Shown here: positions 12,330-26,179 of the stretch, piece after piece | Numbering within the stretch: the stretch's first letter is position 1 | How the letters are laid out: each line of letters starts with the position of its first letter | NCBI GenBank assembly: GCA_037783415.1 | Contig: JAZGTN010000006.1 | Coordinates: forward strand, 4,340,001-4,404,000 | Origin: Leptasterias polaris | Taxonomy: Eukaryota > Echinodermata > Asteroidea > Forcipulatida > Asteriidae | Direction: 5' to 3' | Length of the DNA: 64,000 nucleotides | Program-made: the position numbers and the translations under genes | Notes under the pieces: generated by a model | Told to the model about the DNA's origin: nothing | Seen by the model: the letters and a program-made list of their open reading frames with translations, nothing else | The model's database searches: none

Positions 12330-12712
12330 TCAAGCCCTCGTGTTGCTTGGGTCAATCGTAGCCGTGTTGTAGTGGTCGAGATTGGTCTTGGTCTTGAGTC
12401 CAGGTCTCGAGGCCAAATTTCCGTGGTCTCCCCCTCGGACTGTCGGTATTGGTCTTTGTTTTGGTCTCGGATTGCCTGGTCTTGACTACAACCCACCCAC
12501 TAGAAATAGTATCGCCGAGTGTTTACATTCGGCCACTAGTGGGCCAAGGTCAATCATGGAGGAAGAATTGAGAAGAAATGGTCTTCCTCTACAAGTCCGA
12601 GTCTTTTGCTGACGTGACTGGAGTCGAGTCCGAGTCGCGGACTTCAATCTCTATAAATGAAAAATTGTAATGTGTCTGGTCTTCAGAAAAGAGGAAAGAC
12701 GGATAGGCATAT
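12330..12712. repeat. dispersed repeat rich in GGTCTCG/GGTCTTG
   Basis: An irregular run of GGTCTTG, GTCTCGAGG and GTCCGAGTC words is followed by a 67-bp segment (12646-12712) that is nearly identical to 16370-16436. Function unknown; it behaves like an interspersed element with an internal simple-sequence region. Confidence 0.6.
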
Positions 12713-14763
12713 CTTCTGACAAGTGTTTTGTTGGTTAGTTTTGCTCATTGATAATGTTGAGTTGCTACTGAAAGGCGTGAAGACTTGTTGTGTACGACGG
12801 CATGAATTATGTGGTGCTCCTTCTACTACTCTAGTGTGACTGAAATGTATATTTGTGGACAACGTAGTTTTTAATTTAAGTGTATTGTTTCCAACAATTT
12901 TTTAAGTGTATTGTTTCCACATGGTGAGGTATGGTGAGGTTGTAGGTTGAATGGCATTCCAAGGAAAAACCAATTTCATGGTACAAGTAAATAAAGACAA
13001 TTGTGCCTGTTAATTATTCATATATGCAAACTGTAGGCGAATCAGTTTGGCTGAGCGACTGTGCGCAGCCTCTGGTTTTCTCTCTTGAAGTTTGACCAGC
13101 TTCGAATTGATAATTGTACTATAGAGGGCGTCCTAACTCATGTACGGAAGATTTTGTGGGTTTTTCCCCAAACCTCGACTGAAACTCCGTGCAAAATGCA
13201 GACTGTTCCAAAACGGAGCCTTTGTTTGAAAGAGGCTGCGTTTTGTGTTGCATTCCAACGGGAATAGTATTTGTGTAGAATTTTTTTTTTAATATTCCAT
13301 ATATTTGATAGTCCGAGTTTAGTCTGTAACTTTTTCTTTGCTTTGCTGCAGAGTACAGTAATTTGCTGTTTTAGTGGAGGGTTGTGCAAATGTTTTGTTA
13401 AATGTTTACGCAGTTCTTAAATTCCGAAGCTGAAAGTGTGTTAAAAATGGCGGGAAGGCGGATCACCGTCAGACACATTTCGAATTATTTCCTAACAATT
13501 CGAAAACAAAAACTTCATTTGTTGGCGAAACTGTGCTTGAGATTGTTTTCAAAGCTTTTATCTAGTGTGTTGATTATAATTATTGACTATATTAAAACAA
13601 ATTAATTAAAAAATAAATTCCAGAAACTGCATTGTTTTCAGTTTCAAACAGTACTTTGATTGAGCGTAGAGTAATGAATTCCTGTAGTTCCGATAACCGT
13701 AAATTAATAAAGTATTATTTAACGTGTCGTAAAATGCAAAAAAAAATCAGTTTTTACTACTAAAGATATTTTCTGCTCGTTATTTATTGTATAAAATAAG
13801 CAATTGTTAATTCTTTCAGCAGGCCTGTGGGTGAAGAAATTTTAGAACAATAATTATTGCATGTAGGACTGGTGACGACATGTTTTATTGAAATTGCATT
13901 TTGAGATGGCATTGCTCTAAGTTAATATTGTACAGCAAGCCCATTTACATTCGACCGATGTGAACACTGAACTAGTCGGAACTATTATTCCATCATCGGT
14001 CTTTTTTGTTTTGTACAAAAGTATTCAATAAAACAATTATTTGAATACAAATTATATAAAATGCTGATAGTTTGGTCATCTGTTTGTGTTTTTATTCAGC
14101 TCGTTGTGTTTTAGGGATCACTTTCCAAAGAGCTGCTTATACACAAGTTGGGATAGGCCTATCACAAACCAGTTTTACTCTCCAGAAGAAATTACCAGTC
14201 AAACTACCGTATCACCGTTAGATTTCTGACTGGTTTTCTGCTTTTATCTTTAGAATGGTGTCAAACAACATTATTTGCTTAGCAGCTCAAATTTGTTTAT
14301 AGTTTTTACTTTTGTTGCCAAATTTGGAAACTTTTATTATAATCTTGCCCAAATCGAAACTTGTCAGTGAAGAGGAGTTCGGGTTTATTTATCACCACCT
14401 TTCAAAAATCAGGGAAAAACATTGCTATTCACCTGTGGGTTGCCTTCAATGCAAAGGCAGACAATATTGGATTTGGCGGCAACGACATTCCAACATTGTA
14501 AATAAAGAAAGGGCTGCTCAACGTTCTGATTGGTCAGATATTGTTTAGATCACACTGTTTCCAAGGATCAATGTGTTGGAAGACTGACAGTTCAGAAATG
14601 CTGCAGCGTCGGAATGTTTGCCGTCGGACATCTTTCTTTTGCTTTGAAGTACCTTGACTAGTTCCATTGAATAAATCTCTTTCAGAACACAAAGCCATGA
14701 AACATTTTGCTTGTTGTTTGGTGACTTAAGAAAGAATTTAAGGAGTCCCGTTCGACAATCACC

Positions 14764-15004
14764 ATGCGGTCTTCGCATATCACCATGCGATCTCAATTGC
14801 TGCTCGATATGGGGCAGAGGGAGGCCCCCCCTCTATTGTGTCTTCATTGTGTTCTGGGAATCTCAGGAATTCTTTTGAGAATTTTAGGGGGGGTGCTTCT
14901 GTATACAAGAGGGAAGAGTGTGTTAGGGTTAGGGTTAGTTTGGGGGGGCCTCCCTCTGCCCCATATCGGGCATGGTATATGCGGTCTTCGCATATCACCA
15001 TGCG
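14764..15004. mobile_element. nested repeat: 26-bp direct repeats outside 26-bp perfect inverted repeats
   Basis: Exact direct copies of ATGCGGTCTTCGCATATCAC plus CATGCG lie at 14764-14789 and 14979-15004. Inside them, GATATGGGGCAGAGGGAGGC plus six C (14806-14831) is perfectly inverted at 14942-14967. The direct repeat itself can form a hairpin (TATGCG/CGCATA). The interior has two TTAGGG units. No protein is encoded. It resembles a non-autonomous DNA transposon, but the direct repeats are longer than any common target duplication. Confidence 0.75.
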
Positions 15005-15539
15005 GCGCATAAGTTGCCCACCGCTTGTGATGAATTCTACTATGTGTCAATTTGAACGAAGAATGAAAAATCACTGGAAACGTAGATAAACCCCACACAA
15101 AACCACAAAAATGAGTAGCTTGTGACCATTGCAAGAATGACAACCAAAGTCAAGAGGTAACATAGAAAGGAAAGTTTCCAGAGACATACAGCTAGTCAAA
15201 CATTGGTAGGTGAGTTCTCGTTATGTTGACTGATTTAATTGTGAAGATATTTTTTTTAAGGATTAAAATGGCCGCCGAAACATTTGCGTCCTTTATGCAC
15301 GTGTATAATCATTGTCATTAGGCAGTAAGCACTCTGTACGTTGCATGTCAAGCTGACCATTTTAAATAAAAGTAAACCTTTCTGAGTTCGGTCGTGTTAT
15401 TTTTAATGTATGTGAATTGTTTACTTTTCAAAAGGACTTATAAACGTTATGGGCCTATTATGAAAAATATATAATCACAACATTGAGAACAATGAGAAGT
15501 GGCTATAGTGCCCCAAGGCCCGCTCGAAAATTCCGTTAA

Positions 15540-15665
15540 AATACACTTTGTTGTTGTCTTTGCTGCTGTTGTTTTCGGTGTAATTTTCGCCGTTGTCGAT
15601 GTCGGTTTCGTTGTCGTTGTCGTCGTCGTCGTTGTTTACTGCTGCTGATGTCAGCCTACTTGTTG
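15540..15665. repeat. interrupted GTT/GTC trinucleotide repeat
   Basis: TTGTTGTTGTC, GTCGTTGTCGTCGTCGTCG and CTGCTGCTGATG runs alternate over about 120 bp. The opposite-strand frame yields a D/N-rich peptide with no other support. Confidence 0.85.
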
Positions 15666-16369
15666 TTTTATAAAACAAACCTCCTTGAACACAAAATAAC
15701 CACAAACTACAAACCAATGTATTGTTTTCGTATTAATATATCAGAGACCATGTATTGCACACTGTGTATAATTATATGCATTTTGTTTTTTATACAAATA
15801 TAAACATTTATGTCTCAGTCACCACCATTAATTAAAAAAGATAAGTCAACTTACCAACAAGAACAAGATTACATATTATCAATATTTTGACGAGTGTACC
15901 TTTAAAAAGTTTGGGTGAGTGTCAATGCATGAAAAGGCAACAAAACGCAATCACAGTAACACACGTTTTTTAAAACAATATAATGTTTACAAATTAGTTT
16001 ATAAAATACACCTTGAATTATGCGGGGTTTGAACAAATGTAATCATCCAAATCAACGTTTACGCCTACTAAAAACACCATAGAACTTACAAGAATAGCTT
16101 ATGTTTTAGTTGTGAATAATTCGAAGAAAAGAAAACTTGATCACACGTAAAAAACTTGGTTTTTTTCTATAGGCCTAACAATCACATGAGCTTCCAAATA
16201 ATAGGAATGTTGTATTGACCCAACTTCGTAGAGATGCCTGACACAGCAATTTGTTAAGCACAAGACAATTTGGCTTACCAGAAAAAAGATTACCAGCCAG
16301 TATCCCATGTGTAGGCCTACTCATGAAGGGTCCCCACTTAATTTTGTAAAGTAGTATTTGTGTACTTAA

Positions 16370-16436
16370 AATCTCTAAATGAAAAATTGTAATGTGTCCT
16401 GGTCTTCAGAAAAGAGGAAAGACGGATAGGCCTATA
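16370..16436. repeat. 67-bp dispersed repeat, second copy
   Basis: Matches 12646-12712 with only a few differences (for example GTGTCCTGG against GTGTCTGG), same orientation, 3.7 kb apart. Confidence 0.85.
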
Positions 16437-19400
16437 TGCTGCTGGAGCAAAATTCAAACCCTTTGTTGTGCGCCCCAAACGAAAAAACACACGAATTGTT
16501 TTAGTAAACATAAATACTTCTTTTTCATTTTCATTATTTTCAACTAATTTCATTTCATTTTGTTTTTTATTCACCAAACAAAAAGTTTAAGGACTAACAA
16601 GTTCTAGAGATAACTTTTTTTATTTGAATACTGACATCAACAAAAAATGTAATTAACCACAAGGAACATTGAATGGGTAATTTTTATATAATTTGTGGTC
16701 GAACAGTTTTCTTTATTCACACCAAAATTATTATAAGAAAGAAACTCTGTACGAAATGTGCTCTTCAAACCAATAGCAGTGTGAGGTAAACTTTTCAAAG
16801 AAGATCGATGCATTCTCAAAACGCACTAATTATTAACAAAATGCATTTCATATGATTCAAATGCAAAACCAGTAAAATTATACGATAAACACCAATATTT
16901 GACAAACTTTATGTACAGAAATAAGTAATGCGTATAAGGTTTTGGTTATCGTGTAATAAACCGCCATTAGGTAGGTTATTGGACCTGTGTTCAGTCGATC
17001 TTCAGTGGACCAATCGTGAAACGTTGACCAATATATGAATAATACGAGAACGCAGACTCTTTCACAAAATAATACTTATTTTGGAAGTGGCGTAGGCCTA
17101 TATGTTTGGGAATAAAGTTGAGTATTGGGTGAGGACATTGACCATGTAACCTGTGAATCACATATTATTTAGAAAAGAGTCTCAGAGCCTTGACTTAGTG
17201 CAGGCATGATTTGGTACGCAGTAAAATAAAATCTTATATTTCGTTTAGATTGCACTGTCTGTTCAACTTTTGATATGAATAAAAGGCGCCACATCTCAAA
17301 ACCTGTTCAGCTGTAATTTTAATAAATATTTAATTTATTTGGAAATTATGATACGAACTATAAAAATTCCCATAGTATGACCATTGTAATATTTTGCCTG
17401 CCTGAAAGGCCCTAGAATGTACAAGGTCACTTTTTGTAACCAAACGTTACACGGTCTATTTAAATAGAAAAACTGATGTATGCCATCTTTATGCGTAGAT
17501 CAATGTTGGGCTAAGTGTTTGCATTTTGCCCTCGCCAGGTTAAACAAAACTCATGTCATGTTTCTTAGTCTTAATTGGCAACGCTGTTTTGTAAGTTTTT
17601 TGTTTTTTTTGGTTTTTTTTTTATATAAGAGACAGGTAGAGGGCGCAACATCGACCGTTTGGAGGCGGTTTCAGAGGGACTGGGCAAGTCTATAAATCTG
17701 GATCGGAACAGTTCGTTTTGATCCAGATGTTTGTGTGATACAGATATCTCTTCTCCAGTAATTCGTGTTGCGCTATCGGCGACTACGTTAACAAAATGAA
17801 CGTCGCCAATCAAGACTATACGTTTCTGGGTTCTGGTAGCCACTCTAGTCACTGAGATTTGTTTTTAATTCAAGATTGTTTCATCTTCAATACGGCTACT
17901 GTCTCCTTGAACAGTGAATATGAAAAAGGTTCCGATTGAGTCAGAGCTCCAAGTGGTCCAGCTGGCTAGCTGATGGCTTCCATCATTTCACTGCCTGCAA
18001 AGATTGTATGGCTTTAAAATAAAGTCCCATAAACATGCCAGTTGAAAATCTACTATCTTCCGACGAGTCAGAATTCTGTCCAAGTGTTACAGCAGACTAT
18101 CTCATATTTCTTCCCAAATTAATGTTGAAATATACTTTAGACATGGACCATATCTAAAATATCACAGAGCTGTGAAACAACAACCCAAACAGGACCTGCT
18201 GGCATTGCTAGTCTTTTGCTTAAAGTTAAGGACAAACCCAGTGGTATTAATGTACAATAATTACTTCATCTTTAGACAAGTGTCTATATTTTGTGTTATT
18301 CTCGACGATCTCAGCACGTCGCGAATCCAGGCCCCGAAGTTTTCCATTCAGAGAGTAGCATGTGATAACACTTGCAGATGTCAAAGACAGTCAATGGAAG
18401 TTTGGATTGTTTGAACACTGTCGAACCTTTGGTTTGTCATGTGATCAGCGGCGTTGTCTCGAGTTGAAATTCGACAGGTACTGGTCGGGAGGATTGCACC
18501 ATGACCCAGAAGTTGTCTCTTCCTTTGTGTTGTACCGGTACAATATTTGGAAGTCCATCTGGGCTAACTTCAAGTCATACTCTCCCCAGGCTGTCCGACT
18601 TTAATGCTTGTCCTAAGAAAGTATTGCAATATTCATCCTGTTTACAACTACAACCGAAAAGAGTTCAACATCAGTCCTCATCCTTAGTCGCAGGTTACCT
18701 TGGTAACAGATCCACTTCCTCTCCTTTCTCAGTAGTAGTACCCTGGATGGTTTTCCGCAGGATAATCGTAGCCATTACACTGTAAGTAAAGAGAAGGAGA
18801 AATAAAAAATAAAAGAGAGTTCTTTTAGAAAAGTGGCAAACATTTTAGATTGCCCTGGGTGTCAGCAGAGAGGTTAGTCATTGAGTTTACCACCTGCCAG
18901 TGGTGTTACCCTGGCGTCTTCAGATCCGGAGGGGGAAGGGGGGTATCTTCATGAAAGCATAGAGATGCTAAGGACACAAATTTGATGAGCATTGAAAAGT
19001 TTTGAAAAAAGAAAAGTATTCGGTCGAAATGTTATTGTGGACGAATTGATTAAAAGTACTATTCTTGTGATTGACTTTGTCGTGAATCAACGTGAATGTA
19101 AGATACGTCATCCTTACAAGCATGGTGGAAGGACCCCCCTCCCCTCCACGCTACATGTACATGTACATGAATGGGCAAGAGAAAGATGATTCCGTGATCA
19201 TGGAGACCTCGAATGTCCAAGCTGGGGTTGTTTCTATTTGTTGTATGATTTAAGACGCGCGATCAAACTAAAGATAATCAAACGGAACATCAAAATACGA
19301 CCGTCTTCACGGGCTCCTCTCTGCGCCAAACAAAACGTCATCATTTTTGTATGTTTTTTTTTTGTGTGTGTCAAGACTATACTCTCATCCAAGGGCGACT

Positions 19401-20280
19401 GGCAGGACCACTGAGGATCTATCGTTCTCCCTCCGTGGAATGACTCGAGTCCCAACGATACAAGTTCGGCATTCTTGATGCAATTATAACACCACTCCAC
19501 CGTGCCTGCGTGATTAGCTTTCACGAGCGATTCAGTCCTGTCAACCGGAAGCTATAGAAATATTGCCGGAAGTTGGGCAAGATGTAGGAGCGGAAGTTGA
19601 TGGCACAGCGTGAGTGTCTGTGCACCTGCATGCGCCCCGGCACCGGGTAGGGCCTAACTGGAGTGTCAGCCATAGCTCTGCTTGCTTTTACAATCGCCTC
19701 TTGAGAACGAACAAGACCCTCGAAGGGGAACTTGAGATAAATCTCTGTGGCAAGTTAAGCTACACCGATTTGAAGCATTCATTTGAAGGCCTAACCAATT
19801 GTATTGCGTCATGATATTAATGTCCCTGCATGTGTTGGTTTGCCTTCGCTTGATGTTTCGATGAGTGATTGTGGACGATGTTGGGCATGGTGCGTTCTGA
19901 AGTGGCGGTAAATAAGAACAGAGGCTCGGCATAGAAATTGAGTCAATCGGCCCTAAAAAATCTGTATACATTTTCCGTAACGAACCTTGTGACTGAAAAA
20001 ACAAATCTGCTTAATCTGTTTAAGAGAATAATGGTCATTATGATTAGAATGTGGCAATTATAATAACAACATTTGTATCTAGTGGGTGCTAAGACAGGCC
20101 AAAGTTTCTCCGTGGTCTTTTTGTCCAGTCCCCTATAGGCAAGGACCCCCCTACTTTATCAATTTATAAAAGTCGTCATCATTACAATTTTTAATCAAAT
20201 TTATGTGACTTTCTGACAGACACAATAATTCTCTTCAGACACGGGCTACGGTGGATCTACTCATTTTTAAATCCAAGTAA

Positions 20281-20640
20281 TCACGACCGAGTCTGAGATC
20301 GATAGAGTGCCGCTAGCAGCTAGCTTTAGATACGCTACGGTCTCCTCGTTGGATACACCCCGGCTCCAAAAATCACCTGCGGAAGTTCCGCCGTCAATAT
20401 AACCTCGGCTCTAGCGGTATTATTCCTTCGGAATCAAATGCATTTTCCTCCCCATTCTCCCCACGTCGCAGCTTCCTTTTCATGGGTTTCCTCTAGAAAA
20501 TATTGCCGGGGAATCGCGGGGAGTTATTAATTCCAGCGTGGTCGTTGGAGCCGAGGGGATCGGGAGAAATCACCTGCTTGCCGGTCCTCGTGCCGGTAAC
20601 ATCACCTGCCTCGATCATCCGCTTTCAGATTTAATATACA
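20281..20640. promoter_or_regulatory. GC-rich block with three ATCACCTGC E-boxes (candidate enhancer)
   Basis: Exact ATCACCTGC occurs at 20372-20380, 20569-20577 and 20601-20609. CACCTG is an E-box bound by bHLH and Snail-type factors. The block is richer in GC and CpG than its surroundings and has no credible reading frame. A regulatory role for the achaete-scute genes is inference only. Confidence 0.3.
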
Positions 20641-22184
20641 TCATCAAAATAGCATTGGTATTCATTAGTATATGTTATCCTGTAATGATTATGCCACTTA
20701 AAGTGGAGAACCTTGGACTTTGACAATTACTTTGCACGAGGGTTTGTTCTCTCGGCCTCTCCTTTTTTTCTCTCTCTGTCTGTGTTTGGTTTTACAATTT
20801 AGTTAAGTTGAATGGGATTAATTATAGGAGACCTTTTTGGTAAACAAATCTTGTAATTGGCGACTGTAATTGAAGATTTTTCTTGATTTAATTAACCGCA
20901 TTACAGCTGTGTGGAAATCTTGGGCTAGGGAGTAGTGTTTTCCTCTTTTGTAGTTGGAATATGTGATTGTAGCTTGTATCATTTATTTATGGAGTTGAGC
21001 TACTTTTTTTTTGAGCTACAAAACACGATCAGTTAGTTAGCATAAACAACACAGTTTACAATGAATACTACATAGCAATTTGATCCGAAAGACAGATAGA
21101 AAAAACAGCAGATATTTGCAATTGTGGTGTAAAATTTATATCTGACAAAGAAGAAACAAGATTAATTTATGTTATTAAACTCAAGATCATTTAGGACACA
21201 AAACAAATGACTAATCAGAACAAGTAGTCGATCAAAGCAATTCATTCATTTATTTGGTTATGGATTTATGTATTTATTTGCTAAAATAGTAGGCATAAAC
21301 AAACATATTTCAACACCGTGAATACAAAGATTCGATTGAGATTATTTTACACTATTGCATAGTTAGATGATAGGCCCTAATATTTAAAATATGTATATTC
21401 AATAAATTCAATGATCTAAGTGAGCCCCGCCGGTATCATTCAAATTAAACATTTTCTGTCATTGTGAAACCGGTTAACGTCTCGTTCAGCAACTTAAGCT
21501 TTCATTCGAAGAATACATCGATACCACAAAATCAATCCAGCGAATAGTGGTCATTGCTGCATTATCATAAATGACTAGGATATAAATCAGCAAATTACAA
21601 CTAAGAAATATAACTATACAAATTTAATGTTAGCTGCTGGAATTACGATGACGTCTTGTTCGCTGTTTCAAAGATTGTGTTCTTAGTCCTTTCGGGTCCT
21701 GGTTTTTCTGTGACTCTTGGGGTAAAAATAGGCTCTCCAGAGGGATCAAAAATTGAAGGGAATTGTCCCGGCAGTTGTTTCAACGAAGTACCTTTCTCAA
21801 AAAGAAAATGTGCTTCATGTTCAGCGAATTAACATCAAAATGTCAGAGACAAATTTTACTGTACAGTCTAGGGTTGGTATCTATGTAGCCTACAGAGTGG
21901 TATAAATAGGCTGTTATGGTGTCAAACTACCCCATGGTTCGTTCCCCTCTCTCTAACCGTCACTAAGACTGGCCATATCTAAATGGATCAAACATCAATG
22001 TTCTCTGAAGCTGGTTCCCAAAGAGAAACAAACCTGGCCTTTCTCAAAACTTGGCTTGGGCCCCGACTCAGGCGTGGGCTCCGTCACATCAATGTTGGAG
22101 CAGTGTACATTTCGTACGGTGTTTCCAACATCAAACGAAGCCCGGAGCCGGAGATGGAACCTAGCCGAGGTTTTGGGGAAAAGC

Positions 22185-22214
22185 ACCAACAGGTTTTGGG
22201 GAAAAGCGACCATT
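22185..22214. repeat. short direct duplication
   Basis: AGGTTTTGGGGAAAAGC is present twice in a row, separated by ACCAAC, inside an open frame. The duplication suggests noncoding slippage rather than a protein domain. Confidence 0.7.
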
Positions 22215-23180
22215 TCAACCCAAAACATCTCATGTTTTGTCGGGGATTTTGTGCACGTTCCTACTGGGCTAATTTCGAAGGCGACAATCAAAATAGGCAA
22301 GGTCGATTCTGGGGTCTTCCCAGATGCTATTTCCTTGACTTAGTTAGAGAGGTCATACTTCAAAGGAAATAGTGCTTTCCCTTGGGGTTGGTCTTGGCTA
22401 ATCATGGAACTTTTCAGATTGGAAGTGACATTTACCCCCCTGATACCTCACCCATACTTTGTATTTAAACCCGCCGTGGAATTTTCAACAAAGTAACAAA
22501 ATGCAGCTACAAAGCGCTATCCTCTATAGTTTTCAACAGAAACACTGACCATACCACAGACCTTTGACATTTTTAATCAAATAAGTTGGTCGCGTTTCAG
22601 TGAAATGAAAAACGAAAAACTAACATGCCAACCTTCGATGGAAAAAAGAGAAACAAATGTTTGAGAGAAACCACGAAAGTTTTACGCGTGAGGTATGTAG
22701 ACCATGTAATTTTTTTTTAACAAAAAGAGTGACTTGTACATTCGATGGTCTTTCTGGTAGGCAAGAAACTGCACTGGTCTTGTGGGACATTATTTACACT
22801 TTGTGTCATATTTTCCACATAAATTCTAAATTCAGGAGTTTAAAAGGGCTGAACCAGTTTTGAGATGCGCATTTTTCTTTTTACCAAAAGTTGATACAAA
22901 TCAGACAGTGCAATCTCCATAAAATTACCGATTTTATGTTTTCTTTCATTGGGCTGTGTATAAACCGTACCTGCTGGAAGTCCAGGCTCTGTGGCTCTCT
23001 CTAAACATGTGATGTCACAGGTCACATGGTCTATGTGATTGTGAGTCCTTTTCAAGTTTTGCTTTCATCTGTTTCTAATGTAAGATGACTGCATTTCAAA
23101 GCTCATAACAAGTTAGGTTTTTTGAAGTTGTAATTTGTTTAATGTCCTGTATATTTTGTATATAAATATAATAGGCTATA

Positions 23181-23422
23181 GTTTTATTATTATAGCTAGT
23201 TACTTATACAAAACCTATATTGTAAGGAAATAAACTGACTTTGGCAAAATAATAATTTAGTTTTATTATCATAGCTTTACTTATACAAAACATATAACTA
23301 GTAAGGAAATAAACTGACTTTCATAAAATAATAATTTAGTTTTGTTATTATAGCTAATTACTTATACAAAACCTATAACTAGTAGGCCTAACGAAATAAA
23401 CTGACTTTGTTAAAATAATAAT
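23181..23422. repeat. three tandem copies of a 79-bp unit
   Basis: Units begin at 23181, 23260 and 23339 with GTTTTATTATTATAG (or a one-base variant), each followed by ACTTATACAAAAC and GGAAATAAACTGACTTT. The third copy carries a TAGGCCTA insertion. AT-rich and noncoding. Confidence 0.9.
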
Positions 23423-26128
23423 CTTAAGCTTCTATTTAAAAGAAACAAAATATTGTAGTCTGCAGTGGTGTACCCCAAATGTGGGTTTCTCTCTTCGTGG
23501 ATGCGATGTGTGAGTCTAAGTTACCGGCATGTCACATCAAATAGACTTAGATCTGACTGAAAAGCATTAACGTGTGCCCTGGGATAGGATAATAGCCCCT
23601 GGAACAAGCGAATACATTGTAACAATTCAACCCCAAAGACTGAAGGCTAGGAATTGTTTAAAAAACCGCCCGAAGACAACGGCTTTCCATCGGTAAGGTT
23701 TTTGACCCTAAGCGAGTGACTGCTATGAATTAAGCCCGGACCTCTCGCCAAGATCTTCCCGTTGTCTTCTTGATGGTGCGGCGGTCGATGGCTCGGGGTC
23801 CCGTCACTTGAGTTCCCCCTGTCCGTAAATGGTCCGTCGCACTTTGATTAATTGCTGTGCCGCGTTTTGCGGTCTCGGAACCGGTAAAGATGCTGAGGAA
23901 ATGCACAGTGTCGATGTTCGCACAATACTGTATGTACAAAATTTGCATTCTGCAATAAAAACAACTCATTTGGACTAACACGACGCCGAAAACCGCGGAC
24001 TTCGTCAGAGAAAAATAGTGAATTGAAGGGAACGATATGCACCTTGAGAGTAAGGATGCATTTATTAAGGGACAATGGTTTGCTTTGTTTCTAAGTTTGG
24101 AGTTTTTCCTCTGTCGAAATCTTCTGATAATTCTGTGTAATTTTACAATTGAGGGCATTACTAGCAAAGGTGTTTCTGAGGTTTGGCTCTGTACCTCTCG
24201 CCAATTTTTAACGATGTAAAAGGTAACATGAAATAAAGGTTTAAAATAGTAGTACCCCATTTATGCTCTTTTAAGCATAGTTTAACTATGGAAATTCGTC
24301 TGAACAAATTGTTGCATTTCTTCAGTAATTAACTCTCCATAGACACATAATTATTGCAGACCTATACGTGACGTGTTGCACACACCCATCCTGCATAATA
24401 TTTCCTTTACAACGCATGTGCGTAATTCGCCGCACGCGTGTCAAGTTTACCGGATAAAAGAAAAAAAAAATCTAATCTCTAGAAACCGGTTTCCATCTCG
24501 TTCACGCTTGGTTGAACTTCAATTTTTCCACAAGCTGAAGTACAAGTTTGTACTATCACTCGGTTTTTAATGCCCTGGCCGTGATTTATGGGGGTTATTT
24601 TGGCGCACTAAATGGTACTTATTGTGCACTTCTTGCAGGTGGAATAGGCGCTTCACTGCACCGCCAAAAACTCGCCTGTGCAATAAACAGCTACTTTCAA
24701 ACCCTGGCTCGTCTTTAGAAATAATGCTCTCACACAGGAGCAGGGTAACTATCTGTCAAATAATGCCAAACTACGAGTCTCGATTAATCACATCTTTCCC
24801 CCTCTCCATTCTGATGAACAATTTCATGTCGAATGACGGACGCCCCTTGCAGGGAAGTTCAAAGAACCCGCTTTCTTAGGGTTGGGGCGCGTGGCGGCTC
24901 TAGGCCGGCGTATCTTTTAATAGTTCCGCCCCATGCCAAACGGGATTTTAGCCTTCTCGATGAAGATGAAGCTGATAATTCGGTCGTACAATACTTGCAC
25001 TTGTTGTACCGGTTAAATTATGACTACCAAACATGGCTTTATAATCCTTCCGATCCAGCAAAGACAGAATAAAAAAGGGGGCAAACAAAAATAAGATTTT
25101 GAAGATAAAAACAAAATCACGACGTTGTGCCGCCACCCTGGCTCGTGCCGCTTTACTGTTTCCCCCATACTCTTTATGCTGCTCTGTAGCCCGATCAGTT
25201 TATACAAAAACAGCTATAATTGATGCCTTTTGTGTCGTTAACAAATCAGTATTTTGGCTTCACAAAAGACTTCATTAAATTATAGAATAGAAATGTTGAT
25301 GCGACCGCAGTCACGTCACTAAAGTGCACGCGTTGACACGAGTCCAAATGGTAGTTACGGGATGGAAAGAGTGTCGGATAGCTCTGTCAGATTTACATAT
25401 GTCTCGTATCATTAGAACATTCAACATGAACAGTCGGAGTTGATAGTTCGGGTGTATTCAGTTTATGTTCAAATGGACTAGTCCATATGTTTCTAACACA
25501 CCACTCTACGGTCCTCCCACTTTATGTGAATTGCTATTGTGCAGGGGGAAGAAGAAACATTATTAGCTCTTCACTCGAGCGTGAGGCTGTTTTAACGAGA
25601 CAAACATTAAATATGTTCATATATTTTGGCTGAATGCTCCTTTGCTATGAGTCTAAAATCGTTACAATTTTCTTCATTTTAGGATGGCTTGCCGAGTTGG
25701 ACTTTTGTTTTCTTTTCGGGGGGGGGGGGTGTTAAACACAGTGGCATAACCAAAGGGGGCGCGCTCAGAACCCCTTAAAAGAAAGATCGAAAGAAGGCAA
25801 AAATAAATGGTTCGATACAATAAAAAAATTCCCGCTTGCCTCCCCCATGAAAATATTCCACTTGTAACACAACAAGAAGATGTATTTACACTTGAAAACA
25901 TTTTTTCCCCCGAAAATAAGTTTTCGAAAACTCCAACAACATTTACGTGGTTTTATTACATCTTACATCAATCCATAACCCCCAGGCCGGCTGATATCTG
26001 TCCCGATTTGGGATCTTGTCAACTTCAAGACACCAAATCACACTTGTCCGTAATGGAGGAGGCCAACACCGAGTTTACTTTGGCATTTTTTTTGTAAAGT
26101 GCAAACAGTCCCCTTGAAGGGAGGCGTG

Positions 26129-26179
26129 CGGCCGATCGACTGGACAAGCATACCGCCCACGGCGTCCCTCGATCGGCCG
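26129..26179. repeat. perfect 11-bp inverted repeat in GC-rich context, followed by T run
   Basis: CGGCCGATCGA (26129-26139) is perfectly inverted at 26169-26179, with a GC-rich 29-bp loop and a T8 tract just after. It looks like an intrinsic terminator, but in a eukaryotic genome that meaning does not apply; it may be the core of a small element or a structured site. Confidence 0.7.

Larger units (their letters stand above)
10814..13015 (+). other. MICAL: probable MICAL 3' UTR
   Basis: No further exon is seen after the stop codon. An AATAAA at 12990-12995 (GTAAATAAAG) is a reasonable polyadenylation signal, giving a 3' UTR of about 2.2 kb. The stretch contains the inverted-repeat element at 11616-11790 and a GTCTCGAG/GGTCTTGG-rich repeat at about 12330-12645. 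The transcript end is inferred only. Confidence 0.4.
13016..20280. other. intergenic, AT-rich, no gene recognised
   Basis: No open frame here has protein similarity I recognise, and none has convincing splice context. It contains the nested repeat at 14764-15004, GTC/GTT trinucleotide runs near 15560-15660, a decayed GGGCCC-type fragment near 16205-16320 and a 67-bp dispersed repeat at 16370-16436. It is probably intergenic DNA of the achaete-scute locus. Confidence 0.5.

Noticed and set aside
21983..22372. 129-residue plus frame overlapping a 101-residue minus frame
   Set aside because: No motif recognised, internal duplicated DNA segment, both strands equally open.
23730..24260. 176-residue minus frame
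   Set aside because: Composition looks random, no family motif, no splice or promoter context; the GC-rich half alone keeps it open.
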